A program made the translations under genes and the position numbers. Shown in pieces: positions 9,387 to 18,959 of a stretch of DNA of 64,000 bases. The notes under the pieces are model-generated. The model worked only from the letters and a program-made list of their open reading frames with translations, was not told the origin of the DNA and searched no databases. Within the stretch, counting starts at the first letter, position 1; every line of letters starts with the position of its first letter. The DNA is taken from contig CAYTYA010000001.1 in NCBI GenBank assembly GCA_964442015.1, positions 6,372 through 70,371 on the forward strand. The letters run 5' to 3'. Origin of the DNA: GCA-002701945 sp964442015. Lineage in GTDB: Bacteria > Fidelibacterota > Marinisomatia > Marinisomatales > TCS55.

Positions 9387-11738
9387 TTATTTTTCTATTA
9401 CAGCAATCTTTTCATAAGCATAATTTCCTTTAAGCTCTGTAAAGCTAATTAAATATATACCTGTATTAACCCATTGTCCCTTATCATCTTTTCCATCCCA
9501 AAAAGCCTGATATCCATTTACTCCTTGATTAGAAGCAGGAAGTGTTCTCAATACTTTACCCGTAATTGTAAGTACTTTGCAAATAGTACCATCCATCAAG
9601 CCGTCTATAACAAGAGGCGAGTTGTTTGGTAAGGTATATGGACTAGGGAAAATTTTTATATTATTATAGTTTTTTTTCGGTACGGCGAAAGGAATACGTA
9701 ATACACTAATTCCATTATTTGTTGATATATAGGCAAGGCCATCTTTGTCAAAAGCTATGTCTGATACTTCATTTGATAATAGTAAACTGTTATTTTCATT
9801 GATACCTTCAATATCTGGCCAATAAGTTGAAGACTCAGTAAGTATATGAACTCCATCTGTTGGAGATGAAGCCCAAATATTATTTCTAGAATCAATATGT
9901 AGCTTAGAACCTTTACCAAATGAAATATTTGGAAAATATGTATATCCATATTTTTTAACAGGATCTGAATTAGAATATTGTAGAGTTATTTGCTTTAATC
10001 CAATTGGAGTTAACATATATAGAATATCTTCATTATTTATCACTAATGACCAAACTGTATTATTATTGTATCCAGGGTTTATATCAATATGACCCCAATC
10101 AATAGATGATGGTTCTAAGATGCTGCCTTCATAATCCATAAATGCTAGACCACCATTTCTTGCTGGGGGACTATTTAAATCATCTTCAAAGGATCCAATC
10201 CAAACACGATTAAATGAATCAAATCCAATTGTATTTGGAGTATAACTTAAATAATTCTTTGAGCTAGCTAAACTAATCGATTTCCATACATTACTCATAT
10301 CTCTTATAGCTATTGGCTCTCCTCTAGTAGTTGCATAAGCATTTGCTGCCCACATTACACCAGACTGATCAAACTCAATATCCTTTACTATCATATATTC
10401 ATCTGCATAATAATCTAAAAATGCGGTGTCAATAAGAGTAAAATTATTCAGATCGTCAATATCAATAATTACAATACCACCACCATGTCTTCTTGGTTCA
10501 GGATATGTGCCACGTATTGCGCAATATAGTAATCCATCTGGGCCTTGTTCTAAATCTGAAATAAATCCACCAAAATTTATTGGTAAATAATCAATCACAT
10601 ATTTCGAGGGGTCAAAAGAAGCAGAAATGTTTATTTCATCTGCTTCAGAAATATTTCTCCATCCCCATGTTTCTTTAATAGAAATACCAAATTTTGAACC
10701 TGCAACTAGACGTCCATCATCCAACACAGTTAAAGCGGATATTTGATTTGTTAAAGGCGCATTTGGAATTTCATGGTTAATTGTCTTAGTATTTTTATCT
10801 AAAACTAGAATTCCTTGTTGGGATCCAATATATAATTGATCTTTTGAAAACCCTGCAAGAGAGGTAAAAGAATAATCATAATCTGTATTCAAATTCCATT
10901 CTATTCCTGAATTATTTAATTTTATTATTTTTGAATCAAGAATTCCCCAAAAGATTCCTTCAGAATCTTTAATAATTTCTATTAATTGTTCGGATGGATC
11001 TAAAAAATCCCAAATTCTTTCTAATGAGATCTGTTCAGCAAGATTTAAAACATATATATTATTATTATATACTAATAATATATTATTAGTATCTGATTCT
11101 ATAAGACGAACCTCTCCAAACAATTCTGTTTCAAATTGACGCCAATTATCAGGGTCTTTTAAATTTAATTCTTTCCAATTTCCGATTAATAGACCTTGGT
11201 CTGTGCCAACTAATATGTTCTCATCTGAAATTTCGATAGAGTTTATTGAATCGAAATTTATAGGCCAGTTCCTATATATATCTCTATAAATCCATTCATT
11301 ATTAGAAAAAATGAATTCCATAAGACCCCAGTCTTGATTATCCAGAAATGCTACAAAACAAATAGAGTCTGTATTTGAAATGTCGATAATTTCAGTTAAT
11401 CCAAAATCGAAATGTGCAATGCTTTGATAATTATTCATATTATATATCTGAACAAAACCATTTGGCGAAACGCCTCCTAGCCATATAAGACTATCATTAC
11501 CTACTTCAACAACATTAATGGCTGTGCCTTCTAATTGGTTAACAACAGTTAAAGTTGAAAAACTGTTTTGATACTTGTTATACAGAAGAATTCCACCATC
11601 AGTTGCGCAAATAATTAGATTATTATATTCAGTCAAATCATTTATATGTAAAGGAGATGTATATGCCTTCCAATCTCCTATTCTAGATTGAGATAGTAAT
11701 AATCCAGCAAGCAAAATATTTATATAAAAACTTTTCAT
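9387..11738 (-). CDS. porZ: PorZ-like type IX secretion beta-propeller protein
   Basis: Secreted protein of 783 residues. After a signal peptide (about 1-17) it opens with IGDWKAYTSPLHINDLTEY and ATDGGILLYNKYQNSFSTLT, the pattern of PorZ-family N-terminal propellers. Many propeller-like blades follow (IWASSPTDGVHIL, AYISTNNGISVL). The last 85 residues form a FlgD/C-terminal-sorting-type domain: FPSPY, GKVLRTL, FWDGKDDKGQWVNTGIYL. PorZ is part of the surface attachment complex with PorU in the type IX system. The length is close to known PorZ. The call is supported by the porU homologue elsewhere in the window, but propeller proteins diverge fast. It sits 1 base downstream of the M50 protease gene, probably one operon. 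Confidence 0.75.
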   Translation of the reverse strand: MKSFYINILLAGLLLSQSRIGDWKAYTSPLHINDLTEYNNLIICATDGGILLYNKYQNSFSTLTVVNQLEGTAINVVEVGNDSLIWLGGVSPNGFVQIYNMNNYQSIAHFDFGLTEIIDISNTDSICFVAFLDNQDWGLMEFIFSNNEWIYRDIYRNWPINFDSINSIEISDENILVGTDQGLLIGNWKELNLKDPDNWRQFETELFGEVRLIESDTNNILLVYNNNIYVLNLAEQISLERIWDFLDPSEQLIEIIKDSEGIFWGILDSKIIKLNNSGIEWNLNTDYDYSFTSLAGFSKDQLYIGSQQGILVLDKNTKTINHEIPNAPLTNQISALTVLDDGRLVAGSKFGISIKETWGWRNISEADEINISASFDPSKYVIDYLPINFGGFISDLEQGPDGLLYCAIRGTYPEPRRHGGGIVIIDIDDLNNFTLIDTAFLDYYADEYMIVKDIEFDQSGVMWAANAYATTRGEPIAIRDMSNVWKSISLASSKNYLSYTPNTIGFDSFNRVWIGSFEDDLNSPPARNGGLAFMDYEGSILEPSSIDWGHIDINPGYNNNTVWSLVINNEDILYMLTPIGLKQITLQYSNSDPVKKYGYTYFPNISFGKGSKLHIDSRNNIWASSPTDGVHILTESSTYWPDIEGINENNSLLLSNEVSDIAFDKDGLAYISTNNGISVLRIPFAVPKKNYNNIKIFPSPYTLPNNSPLVIDGLMDGTICKVLTITGKVLRTLPASNQGVNGYQAFWDGKDDKGQWVNTGIYLISFTELKGNYAYEKIAVIEK

Positions 11739-11739
11739 C

Positions 11740-12588
11740 CTATATTTGAAATGGAGTTGGAATAAAACATAATATGAAAATTAGCAAACACAAATATCCT
11801 ATATATTTATTTTTCTTAGATAATGGTGTGAGAATATCCTGAATAGGCGGATGTTTTGCAGAACGCATCAATAAAAATATTAATAAACCCCAAACCAGCC
11901 AATTCAAAGATAAAAAACTAAGAGGAAATAAAGCTCCAAGAGCAATCCATCCAACAAGTCCCTGTTTATTTCCCAACATTGCATACGCTATATGTCCTCC
12001 ATCTAATTGACCAATTGGTAATAAGTTTAGCATAGTGACTAATAATCCAATCCATCCGGCAAATGCAATAGGATGTAGTAGAATATCGTACCCATCACTA
12101 AGGTCTGGGAAAATAATATACGTAAAAATTTTCATTAATAAAGAATCACCTAAAATAATGCCTTTGTATTGATCATTTATTGCTATTACATCTGATAATA
12201 ATAAACCAATGATTAATGCTGGCACAGCAATAATAAAACCTGCAATAGGACCCGCTGCGCCAATTTGTAAAAGAGCATCTTTTCTATAAATAGGGGATTT
12301 TATTTTTATAAATGCACCAAATGTGCCGATAATAAATAAGTATGGAGGGGCAGGTAAAAAATATGGTAAAGTTGCATCTACATTATGTTTTACAGCGTAA
12401 TAATAGTGCCCAAACTCATGACAACCTAATATTAACATTAATGTCATAGAAAAAGGTATCCCCCAAATTATATCAACGGGGTTAGCTAAAGGGTTACCTC
12501 CTTGCATAACAGAACCTGCTATAAGAGTTGATATAATTGTTAAAAAGAATAAAACCAAATGAGCCTTAGAGATATTTGGAAATTTCAT
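11740..12588 (-). CDS. Site-2 protease family (M50) membrane metallopeptidase
   Basis: Intramembrane zinc protease of 282 residues with about 6-7 transmembrane segments. The HExxH zinc site is GCHEFGHYYYA (His57, Glu58, His61) and the third ligand lies in NLLPIGQLDGGHI. There is no PDZ domain, so it differs from RseP and resembles compact site-2 proteases. Such enzymes release membrane-bound regulators or clear signal-peptide remnants; the substrate is unknown here. The gene directly precedes the PorZ-like gene (1-base gap), which hints at shared expression with type IX secretion. Confidence 0.9.
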   Translation of the reverse strand: MKFPNISKAHLVLFFLTIISTLIAGSVMQGGNPLANPVDIIWGIPFSMTLMLILGCHEFGHYYYAVKHNVDATLPYFLPAPPYLFIIGTFGAFIKIKSPIYRKDALLQIGAAGPIAGFIIAVPALIIGLLLSDVIAINDQYKGIILGDSLLMKIFTYIIFPDLSDGYDILLHPIAFAGWIGLLVTMLNLLPIGQLDGGHIAYAMLGNKQGLVGWIALGALFPLSFLSLNWLVWGLLIFLLMRSAKHPPIQDILTPLSKKNKYIGYLCLLIFILCFIPTPFQI

Positions 12589-12749
12589 AATATTTTTCTA
12601 TTCATTTATACACGTTAAAAGAATTTCATCATATAATTAATCAATTATTAATAATAAATATTAAATAATTATACTTCTATCTTTTAATAATGATCCTAAA
12701 ATAATCCGAGAATACTTTTCCTTTTGATTTTATATTTAGCTTACGAATT

Positions 12750-13157
12750 TTGCATATGAATATAATGTTATTCTTAGGAATCCTTACTTTTCTTTATGGA
12801 AGCGATAATAATCAAGATCTTCTTCATATTGATGTTAGAGAAAGGCTTGTAAATAATAATCAGATTCGTATCGTAGTCCAAATTGATAATAATTCCAAAA
12901 GAGAAATAACCGAGATAGATGGGTTTTTATTACAAATAAACAATAAAGGAAATATAATAACTGAAAAACGGATAACTTTCTTGGAAGCTACTGATGGGCT
13001 ACTAAAACCAAAACAATCAGTTTCTAAATTTATAGTCTTCCCATTAAATCAAATTCGTCCTGATCATTATGAGTTCTATATTGGAAAAGTACGATTTCAA
13101 AATGATTATCGAGTTTATACTTACCATCCAGCTATAGGGTTTTATCGAGTGGACTAA
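12750..13157 (+). CDS. Hypothetical small secreted protein
   Basis: 135 residues, family not recognised. It starts with a short hydrophobic leader (NIMLFLGILTFLYG), then a predicted all-beta segment (LLHIDVRERLVNNNQIRIVV, VSKFIVFPLNQIRPDHYEFY) reminiscent of small Ig-like domains for modulating or binding, but I cannot name it. Two candidate starts exist, Met1 and Met3. Its stop codon overlaps by 4 bases the 3' end of the convergent gene on the other strand. Upstream is a 161-base AT-rich divergent region shared with the M50 gene. Confidence 0.65.
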   Translation: MHMNIMLFLGILTFLYGSDNNQDLLHIDVRERLVNNNQIRIVVQIDNNSKREITEIDGFLLQINNKGNIITEKRITFLEATDGLLKPKQSVSKFIVFPLNQIRPDHYEFYIGKVRFQNDYRVYTYHPAIGFYRVD

Positions 13158-14200
13158 AAATTGAATCCTATAGAAAATAAAGCCCAATTAGAAGGCAATT
13201 GAGATTTATTCGAAGTTCCAGCAGAATAAAACCTTGTTATTAGATCCAATTTATTCTTTCTTAGGGAAATAATTAATCCACTACTAAAAGATCTAGTACC
13301 AATAACTGATCCTGCTCCAATATCAAATTTAATACGATTGATTATTGGGATATTTGACTCTCTAAGCCCAACTTGAACATACATAGAATTCTGTTGCCCA
13401 TTAAGATTTGAAGAAAAATTAATTACCCCTGTTTCAAACCGAATTATCGATTCAAGATTATCGGTTCTAAAATGTAAAGGTGTTTTAATAATAAAATTGT
13501 AGTTTGACCCAGATGAATTAAGACTGTCCATACTATTCCACTGATTGACTCCTCCTGATATTCCAATAGCCCATCCTTTAGTGAATTTTTGATACCAAGA
13601 AGTTTTATCAATATCTTCATCCCTACTAATAGGCGATCTAGGTTTTATTAAAACTTCTTTTTGTTTATAGTCAGGTCCTCGACCATATCTTTCGCTGATA
13701 TCAAATGGTTTTGATAAATGTTTGTCTAATTTTGCAGCAAGAATTTCAACTGACATAGAATCTGCACTTGTTCGTATATTATTAACCCAGAACCTTGTTT
13801 CTTCAATATATCTATAGATTGCTTTTTCTGATATTCCACCAATTCTCATATTTTCAACAATCACCGCTGAAATAACAGGTATAGAGTTATGTTTAGGGTC
13901 AGAATAAAAATTATCTAATGCACCGATTAATTCTTTATATCTTAGAAGATCTAACGGATCATTATATGTGCCTTCAGCTAATAATGGTTCTACCTCCCAT
14001 GCTTTTAAATAATAATATAGTCTTCCATCTAATAATCCATTTAAATGGGAAGCCTTAATTTGATAAACTGACTGACTTTCCTTTCCTAATTTTGTTGATA
14101 TACGATTCCAGTTACTTCCATCCCAAAATATTCGATTTTCTCTTTGGGCAAACAGGATAGCAAAAATATATCCCACTAATATTATTTTGCGGGAAAGCAT
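13154..14200 (-). CDS. Secreted two-part protein: paralogous N-domain plus beta-barrel-like C-half
   Basis: 348 residues, function unknown. A signal peptide (about 1-18, ending LFAQ) is followed by a domain of about 125 residues shared with the next gene upstream: NRIFWDGSNWNRI, LNGLLDGRLYYYLKAW, LDNFYSDP, NSIPVISAVIV. After a linker rich in charged residues (about 165-205) the C-terminal half has alternating beta-strand character and ends GWAIGISGG... to FSIGFNF, with a terminal aromatic residue as in outer-membrane barrels. A periplasmic or outer-membrane role is inferred. It lies 7 bases downstream of its paralogue in a minus-strand operon. Confidence 0.75.
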   Translation of the reverse strand: MLSRKIILVGYIFAILFAQRENRIFWDGSNWNRISTKLGKESQSVYQIKASHLNGLLDGRLYYYLKAWEVEPLLAEGTYNDPLDLLRYKELIGALDNFYSDPKHNSIPVISAVIVENMRIGGISEKAIYRYIEETRFWVNNIRTSADSMSVEILAAKLDKHLSKPFDISERYGRGPDYKQKEVLIKPRSPISRDEDIDKTSWYQKFTKGWAIGISGGVNQWNSMDSLNSSGSNYNFIIKTPLHFRTDNLESIIRFETGVINFSSNLNGQQNSMYVQVGLRESNIPIINRIKFDIGAGSVIGTRSFSSGLIISLRKNKLDLITRFYSAGTSNKSQLPSNWALFSIGFNF

Positions 14201-14207
14201 AATATTA

Positions 14208-14651
14208 CTACTGATTATTCTCTAAAATCATTCGGTTAATCCACTCCTTAGAATGACGTATATATTTGTCAATTTTATTCATAGGAATACGTTCACCAAA
14301 CATATTGCATATTATTATTGCTGATGGTAGAGGAATGTAACCATTTATTGGATCTGCATAGAAATTATCTAAGACTTTTACTAACTCTCTTGGTGATAAA
14401 TAATCAACTGTCTCAGCATATAAGCTATCCGCAAAAGCTTGTTCCATTGTCCAAGCTTTCAAATAATAGAACAATCTACCATCTAATACACCATTAACAT
14501 ATCCAACCTTCATCATATATGTTAATTCTGGATCATAATTAGCTGTTTTCTCAATCCTTCTCCAATCGCTGCCATTCCAAAACAAACGATCCATTTGTTG
14601 AGCTGGTAAATAAATAATTAAAACTGCAATTATTATTAAAATACGATTCAT
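14208..14651 (-). CDS. Short secreted paralogue of the downstream protein
   Basis: 147 residues with a signal peptide (MNRILIIIAVLIIYLPAQQ). The mature part aligns end to end with the N-terminal domain of the next gene: DRLFWNGSDWRRI versus NRIFWDGSNWNRI, VNGVLDGRLFYYLKAW versus LNGLLDGRLYYYLKAW, VLDNFYADP versus ALDNFYSDP, and an IP motif after it. It lacks the barrel-like half. The pair looks like a tandem duplication followed by loss or gain of the C-terminal module. Its start overlaps the aldehyde dehydrogenase stop by 4 bases. Function unknown. Confidence 0.75.
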   Translation of the reverse strand: MNRILIIIAVLIIYLPAQQMDRLFWNGSDWRRIEKTANYDPELTYMMKVGYVNGVLDGRLFYYLKAWTMEQAFADSLYAETVDYLSPRELVKVLDNFYADPINGYIPLPSAIIICNMFGERIPMNKIDKYIRHSKEWINRMILENNQ

Positions 14652-16015
14652 TGTACTACTACTGATTTTATATTTACAAATTCTAATATTCCATATTCTG
14701 ATAATTCACGACCATATCCAGATTCTTTTATCCCTCCAAACGGGAGCCTAGGGTCAGACTTTACAAAGTCATTTACAGAACAGGATCCAGCTTCCAATTC
14801 ATTAATTGCGATTTTCTCTCCTTTATCTATATCTCTAGTGAAAATAGCTGCACCAAGACCATAGTTAGTTTTATTTGCCAGTTTAATAGCATGATCCTCA
14901 TCTTCAGCAGATATAATTACTGCAACAGGACCAAATAGTTCATCATCGAAAGCAGACATACCTGGTCTAACATTTGTTAATAAAGTTGGAGGATAAAATG
15001 AGCCCTCTTTTTCAGGAATATTTCCTCCAGATCGCAATATTGCACCTTTTTCAATACTCATTAATACTTGTTGGTGTAATTCATCTCTAGCATCAGTATT
15101 AACCATTGGACCGATATCAATAGTTGAATCAAGTGGATCTCCCATTTTCATATTATTGATCTTTTGTTCAACTTTATCAATAAAGTCATTTAAACGGGAT
15201 TTAACAACTATAAACCTTTTTGCTGCAATACAACTTTGACCTGTGTTAAGCATCCTCCCCGCAATACAAGATTCGGCTGCATTATTAAGATCCGCATCCT
15301 CTAAAATAATGTAGGGATCATTTCCTCCTAACTCCAGAACAGTCTTTTTTAACAATGAACCCGCAAGGGATGCTACTGATTTACCTGCAGGAGTGCTACC
15401 TGTTAAGGTTACAGCTTTAACTAAAGGATTATTAATTACATTGCTCACTTTATTAGATCCAATGACTAGATTACTAAAAGCATTATCAGGGAATCCTGCT
15501 TCCAAAAATAATTTTTCAATTTCCTTAGCACATCCTTGAACATTTGAAGCATGTTTTAAAATTCCCACATTTCCAGCCATTAGAGTTGGCGAGGCAAAAC
15601 GAAATACTTGCCAAAATGGAAAATTCCATGGCATAATTGCTAATACCAATCCAATTGGCTGAAATGATATAAAACTTTTCTTAGAATCAGTAGATATTTC
15701 TTTTTTAGATAAAAATTGTCCTGCATTATCAGCATAGTATTCACAAACCCACGCACATTTCTCAGCTTCTGCTATACTTTGATTAATTGGCTTGCCCATT
15801 TCTTGAGTCATTAAAACACCCAATTCTTCTTTTCTTTGTTTTAATAGTTTGGCAAGATTTTTCATCTTCTTTGAACGATAAGAAATACTCTTATTCCGCC
15901 ATTCTAAATAAGTGTTATATGAAGAATTAATAATCTGATTAATACTATTTTTAGAAATCTCTTTATGTGATTCTAGAATTTTATTATTAGTTGGATTTAT
16001 TGATATAAGATTCAT
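14648..16015 (-). CDS. sad: NAD(P)-dependent succinate-semialdehyde-type aldehyde dehydrogenase
   Basis: Oxidises an aldehyde, probably succinic semialdehyde, to the acid. 455 residues of the ALDH superfamily. The core shows IMPWNFPFWQVFR, LTGSTPAGKSVA, the catalytic Glu in LELGGNDPYIIL and the nucleophile Cys in NTGQSCIAAKR. Sequence style and length are closest to Sad/YneI and GabD1-type enzymes. Gene order gives no GABA pathway context: its neighbours are the paralogous secreted proteins and oligopeptidase B. The superfamily is certain; the substrate is inferred. Confidence 0.85.
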   Translation of the reverse strand: MNLISINPTNNKILESHKEISKNSINQIINSSYNTYLEWRNKSISYRSKKMKNLAKLLKQRKEELGVLMTQEMGKPINQSIAEAEKCAWVCEYYADNAGQFLSKKEISTDSKKSFISFQPIGLVLAIMPWNFPFWQVFRFASPTLMAGNVGILKHASNVQGCAKEIEKLFLEAGFPDNAFSNLVIGSNKVSNVINNPLVKAVTLTGSTPAGKSVASLAGSLLKKTVLELGGNDPYIILEDADLNNAAESCIAGRMLNTGQSCIAAKRFIVVKSRLNDFIDKVEQKINNMKMGDPLDSTIDIGPMVNTDARDELHQQVLMSIEKGAILRSGGNIPEKEGSFYPPTLLTNVRPGMSAFDDELFGPVAVIISAEDEDHAIKLANKTNYGLGAAIFTRDIDKGEKIAINELEAGSCSVNDFVKSDPRLPFGGIKESGYGRELSEYGILEFVNIKSVVVQ

Positions 16016-16026
16016 AAGAAATAATT

Positions 16027-18198
16027 CTAATATTTTATCCCAGCCAAATCAATCAGAAATGCATAATTTAGAGCAAGCTCTTTAAATCGGCGGAATCTCC
16101 CTGACTTTCCACCATGACCTGCATCCATATTTGTATACAAATATAGTTCATTATTCCCCGTTTTATATTCTCTCAATTTGGCAACCCATTTTACAGGCTC
16201 CCAGTATTGAACCTGGGAGTCAAAATAACCTGCAGTAACTAACATATTTGGATATTCAGCTTTAAATACATTATCATATGGAGAATATCTTATCATATAA
16301 TCATATTCATCTTTATTTCGAGGGTCACCCCATTCATCCCATTCATTTGAAGTAAGAGGAATAGATGGGTCCATCATAGTATTTATTACATCTACAAAGG
16401 GGACTGCTGCAACAACACCATGATATAGATCAGGAGCCATATTAACTACTGCACCCATTAGTAATCCACCAGCACTACCTCCCATTGCAAATAAATGATC
16501 TGGATCAGTATATTTTTTTTGAATTAAAAATTTGCTACAATCAATAAAATCATTAAATGTATTTAGCTTATTGAACATTTTACCATCTTCATACCATTCT
16601 CTTCCGTAAGTCTGACTTCCTCTAATATGAGCAATGGCATAAACAAAACCTCTATCTAAAAGACTTAAACGGTTTGAGTTAAATGAAGGATCTATTGTAC
16701 TACCATATGAACCATAGGCATATAATAATAGATTATTCTTTCCATTTTTCTTAAAACCTCTCTTATACACAATAGAAATAGGTACTCTTTTACCATCTCT
16801 AACTGTTGCATATAATCTTTCAGATTGGTATTTATCTGGATCATAGCCTCCAACCACCTCTGACTGTTTTAATAAAATGGATTGTCTAGAATTCATATCA
16901 TAATCATAAGTAGATGAAGGTGTAATTAATGAAGAAAATTGGTATCTAAGAAGATTGGTATCAAAAGAAAGATTCACAGATGTATAAGCAGAATAAACCT
17001 CTTCGCCAAAATCGAGGTAATGCTCTTTTCCATTATTTTGATTGATTATTCTGATTTGAGGCAACCCATCTTTCCTCTCACTGATTACAAGATAGTTTGA
17101 AAATACATCTATATCATTTAAAAACACGTCTTGCCTATGAGATATCACTTCTTTCCAGTTTTGTTTTGATGTTGCTTCTTCAGACGTTTCCATTAATCTA
17201 AAATTCATCGCATTCCAATTAGTTACGATATAAAATTTATCTTCAAAATGCTCTATTGAATATTCATGCTCTTTCTCTCTAGGGCTAAATTGAAGAAACT
17301 TTCCCATAGGATTATCAGCATTCAATATGTAATAATCACTAACCAGGGTACTACTATTATAAATAATAATGTATTTATTTGATTTGGAGCGATAAACACC
17401 AATATAAAATGAATCATCCTTTTCAGTAAATACGATAGCATCTTCTGATTGAGATGTACCTAATGAATGCCTAGCAATATTTTCTGATAGCAAAGTGGTT
17501 TTATTCTTTAACGTATAAAAAAAAGTTGAATTATCATTTGCCCATGCCACTGAACCCTCAGTACCATGAATTTCATCTGTTAATAATTTACCTGTTTCTA
17601 AGTTTTTTATTTTAACAGTATATATTCTTCGACTTAAAGTATCGATGCTAAATGCCAACAATTTATTATTAGGGCTTACAGATAGATTTCTTAATGAAAA
17701 ATAATCCTGTCCTTCAGCCCATTGATTAACATCAATTAACAGTTCCTCTTTATTACCTAATGAATCTTTTTTACGACAGTAAAAAGGGTATTCCTGACCT
17801 TTCTCATATCTTGTATAATACCAATACCCATTTTTAAAATAAGGGACAGATGAATCATCTTTTTTAATTCGTCCAACTATTTCACTATATAGTTTTTTTT
17901 GAAGCTTTTCCGTATGCTTTAGCTTATTGCTCGTATAATCATTTTCTTTATTAATATAGTTAACTACCTGCATTGTTTGATCATCGGGCCATCCCTCACT
18001 ATTTTTTGCAGATTTCTGGTCATCGCTTAAACGAATCCAATGATAATTATCAACTCTTTCCCGACCATGTGCAAAAGTTTTATGAGGTTGTTTATTTGCA
18101 ATCGGTGGTTTCATATCTAATTGACCAATTTGACTTCTAAAGTAATAGAGTATCATAATAATTATGATTATTGAATACCATGTAAAATTTCTATTCAT
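16027..18198 (-). CDS. ptrB: Oligopeptidase B (S9A prolyl-oligopeptidase family)
   Basis: Serine peptidase of 723 residues that cleaves short peptides, in known members after Arg or Lys. The N-terminal seven-blade propeller half contains HGRERVDNYHWIRL (about 44-57). The hydrolase half carries the nucleophile Ser575 in MGGSAGGLLMG, the Asp in AGYFDSQVQYW and the His in MDAGHGGKSGR. WDEWGDPRNKDEYDYM is typical of oligopeptidase B. A hydrophobic N-terminus (about 5-22) suggests export or membrane anchoring, unlike the cytosolic E. coli enzyme. It overlaps the downstream partner's coding start context and sits in the 13154-18941 operon. Confidence 0.93.
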   Translation of the reverse strand: MNRNFTWYSIIIIIMILYYFRSQIGQLDMKPPIANKQPHKTFAHGRERVDNYHWIRLSDDQKSAKNSEGWPDDQTMQVVNYINKENDYTSNKLKHTEKLQKKLYSEIVGRIKKDDSSVPYFKNGYWYYTRYEKGQEYPFYCRKKDSLGNKEELLIDVNQWAEGQDYFSLRNLSVSPNNKLLAFSIDTLSRRIYTVKIKNLETGKLLTDEIHGTEGSVAWANDNSTFFYTLKNKTTLLSENIARHSLGTSQSEDAIVFTEKDDSFYIGVYRSKSNKYIIIYNSSTLVSDYYILNADNPMGKFLQFSPREKEHEYSIEHFEDKFYIVTNWNAMNFRLMETSEEATSKQNWKEVISHRQDVFLNDIDVFSNYLVISERKDGLPQIRIINQNNGKEHYLDFGEEVYSAYTSVNLSFDTNLLRYQFSSLITPSSTYDYDMNSRQSILLKQSEVVGGYDPDKYQSERLYATVRDGKRVPISIVYKRGFKKNGKNNLLLYAYGSYGSTIDPSFNSNRLSLLDRGFVYAIAHIRGSQTYGREWYEDGKMFNKLNTFNDFIDCSKFLIQKKYTDPDHLFAMGGSAGGLLMGAVVNMAPDLYHGVVAAVPFVDVINTMMDPSIPLTSNEWDEWGDPRNKDEYDYMIRYSPYDNVFKAEYPNMLVTAGYFDSQVQYWEPVKWVAKLREYKTGNNELYLYTNMDAGHGGKSGRFRRFKELALNYAFLIDLAGIKY

Positions 18199-18941
18199 TG
18201 TAATCTCTCCCCCCTTTTAATAAAAATAAATGGAATATAAGCTAATAAAAAGTGTGCTAACGCAACAAATTCAGCAACCAAAATATACCAAGGCCACGGG
18301 CCTAAATAGTCTAATAAAGATGGTACATGTTCTCCTATTTCATTAATTGGTTTACCACAAATCCAAAAATAATTAGCATCAAGTAATATATTCGCTATAA
18401 TTGCGATTAATAAGAATAAATTTAATGCGAACATCGCTTTAAAAATGCTTTTCAAACTTGGCCTCATGCCGTATACCACAGTCGCATAGATTAAAGCTAT
18501 AATCATCCCATGATGTGCAAACCAAAATCTAAAAAATTGAAAATGTGGAAAACCTGCAGCTATATCAGGAGTAATTACAGCTTGTAACATACCTGAAAGT
18601 CCCCAAAAATATAAAATTTCATAGAAAAGATAACTTCTTGAAACCATAACAAAAGGAAGAAGTATGTTAGCCATTCGGCAAAGATGTATAGGCAAATGCA
18701 ATTTTAGATCAAATGTACCTGCAAAAATCTCTAAGAATGTCCAAAGAATGTAACTGCTCATTACAGCATACCCAATCACGCTTCCCACAATATGCTGATA
18801 ATGCTCAGATAATTTTTTCTTTGCAAATATAGGGATGAAAATTGAAAGAATTATTGCCAAGAATATTGAAATAATATGGCTCGTACCAAATAATATAAAT
18901 GGATCATAAGTATCCAGATATTTTCCTACTATTTCCCTCAT
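18195..18941 (-). CDS. YwaF-like integral membrane protein (TIGR02206 family)
   Basis: 248 residues with about seven transmembrane helices. It matches the TIGR02206/YwaF family through LHLPIHLCRMANILLPF, ILYFWGLSGMLQAVITPD and FRFWFAHHGMIIALIY, with conserved polar residues inside the membrane. The molecular function of this family is not known. Its stop overlaps the oligopeptidase B start by 4 bases (18195-18198), so the two are coupled. It is probably the first gene of the operon that runs down to 13154. Confidence 0.85.
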   Translation of the reverse strand: MREIVGKYLDTYDPFILFGTSHIISIFLAIILSIFIPIFAKKKLSEHYQHIVGSVIGYAVMSSYILWTFLEIFAGTFDLKLHLPIHLCRMANILLPFVMVSRSYLFYEILYFWGLSGMLQAVITPDIAAGFPHFQFFRFWFAHHGMIIALIYATVVYGMRPSLKSIFKAMFALNLFLLIAIIANILLDANYFWICGKPINEIGEHVPSLLDYLGPWPWYILVAEFVALAHFLLAYIPFIFIKRGERLQ

Positions 18942-18959
18942 TTTATAAATATATAAATT

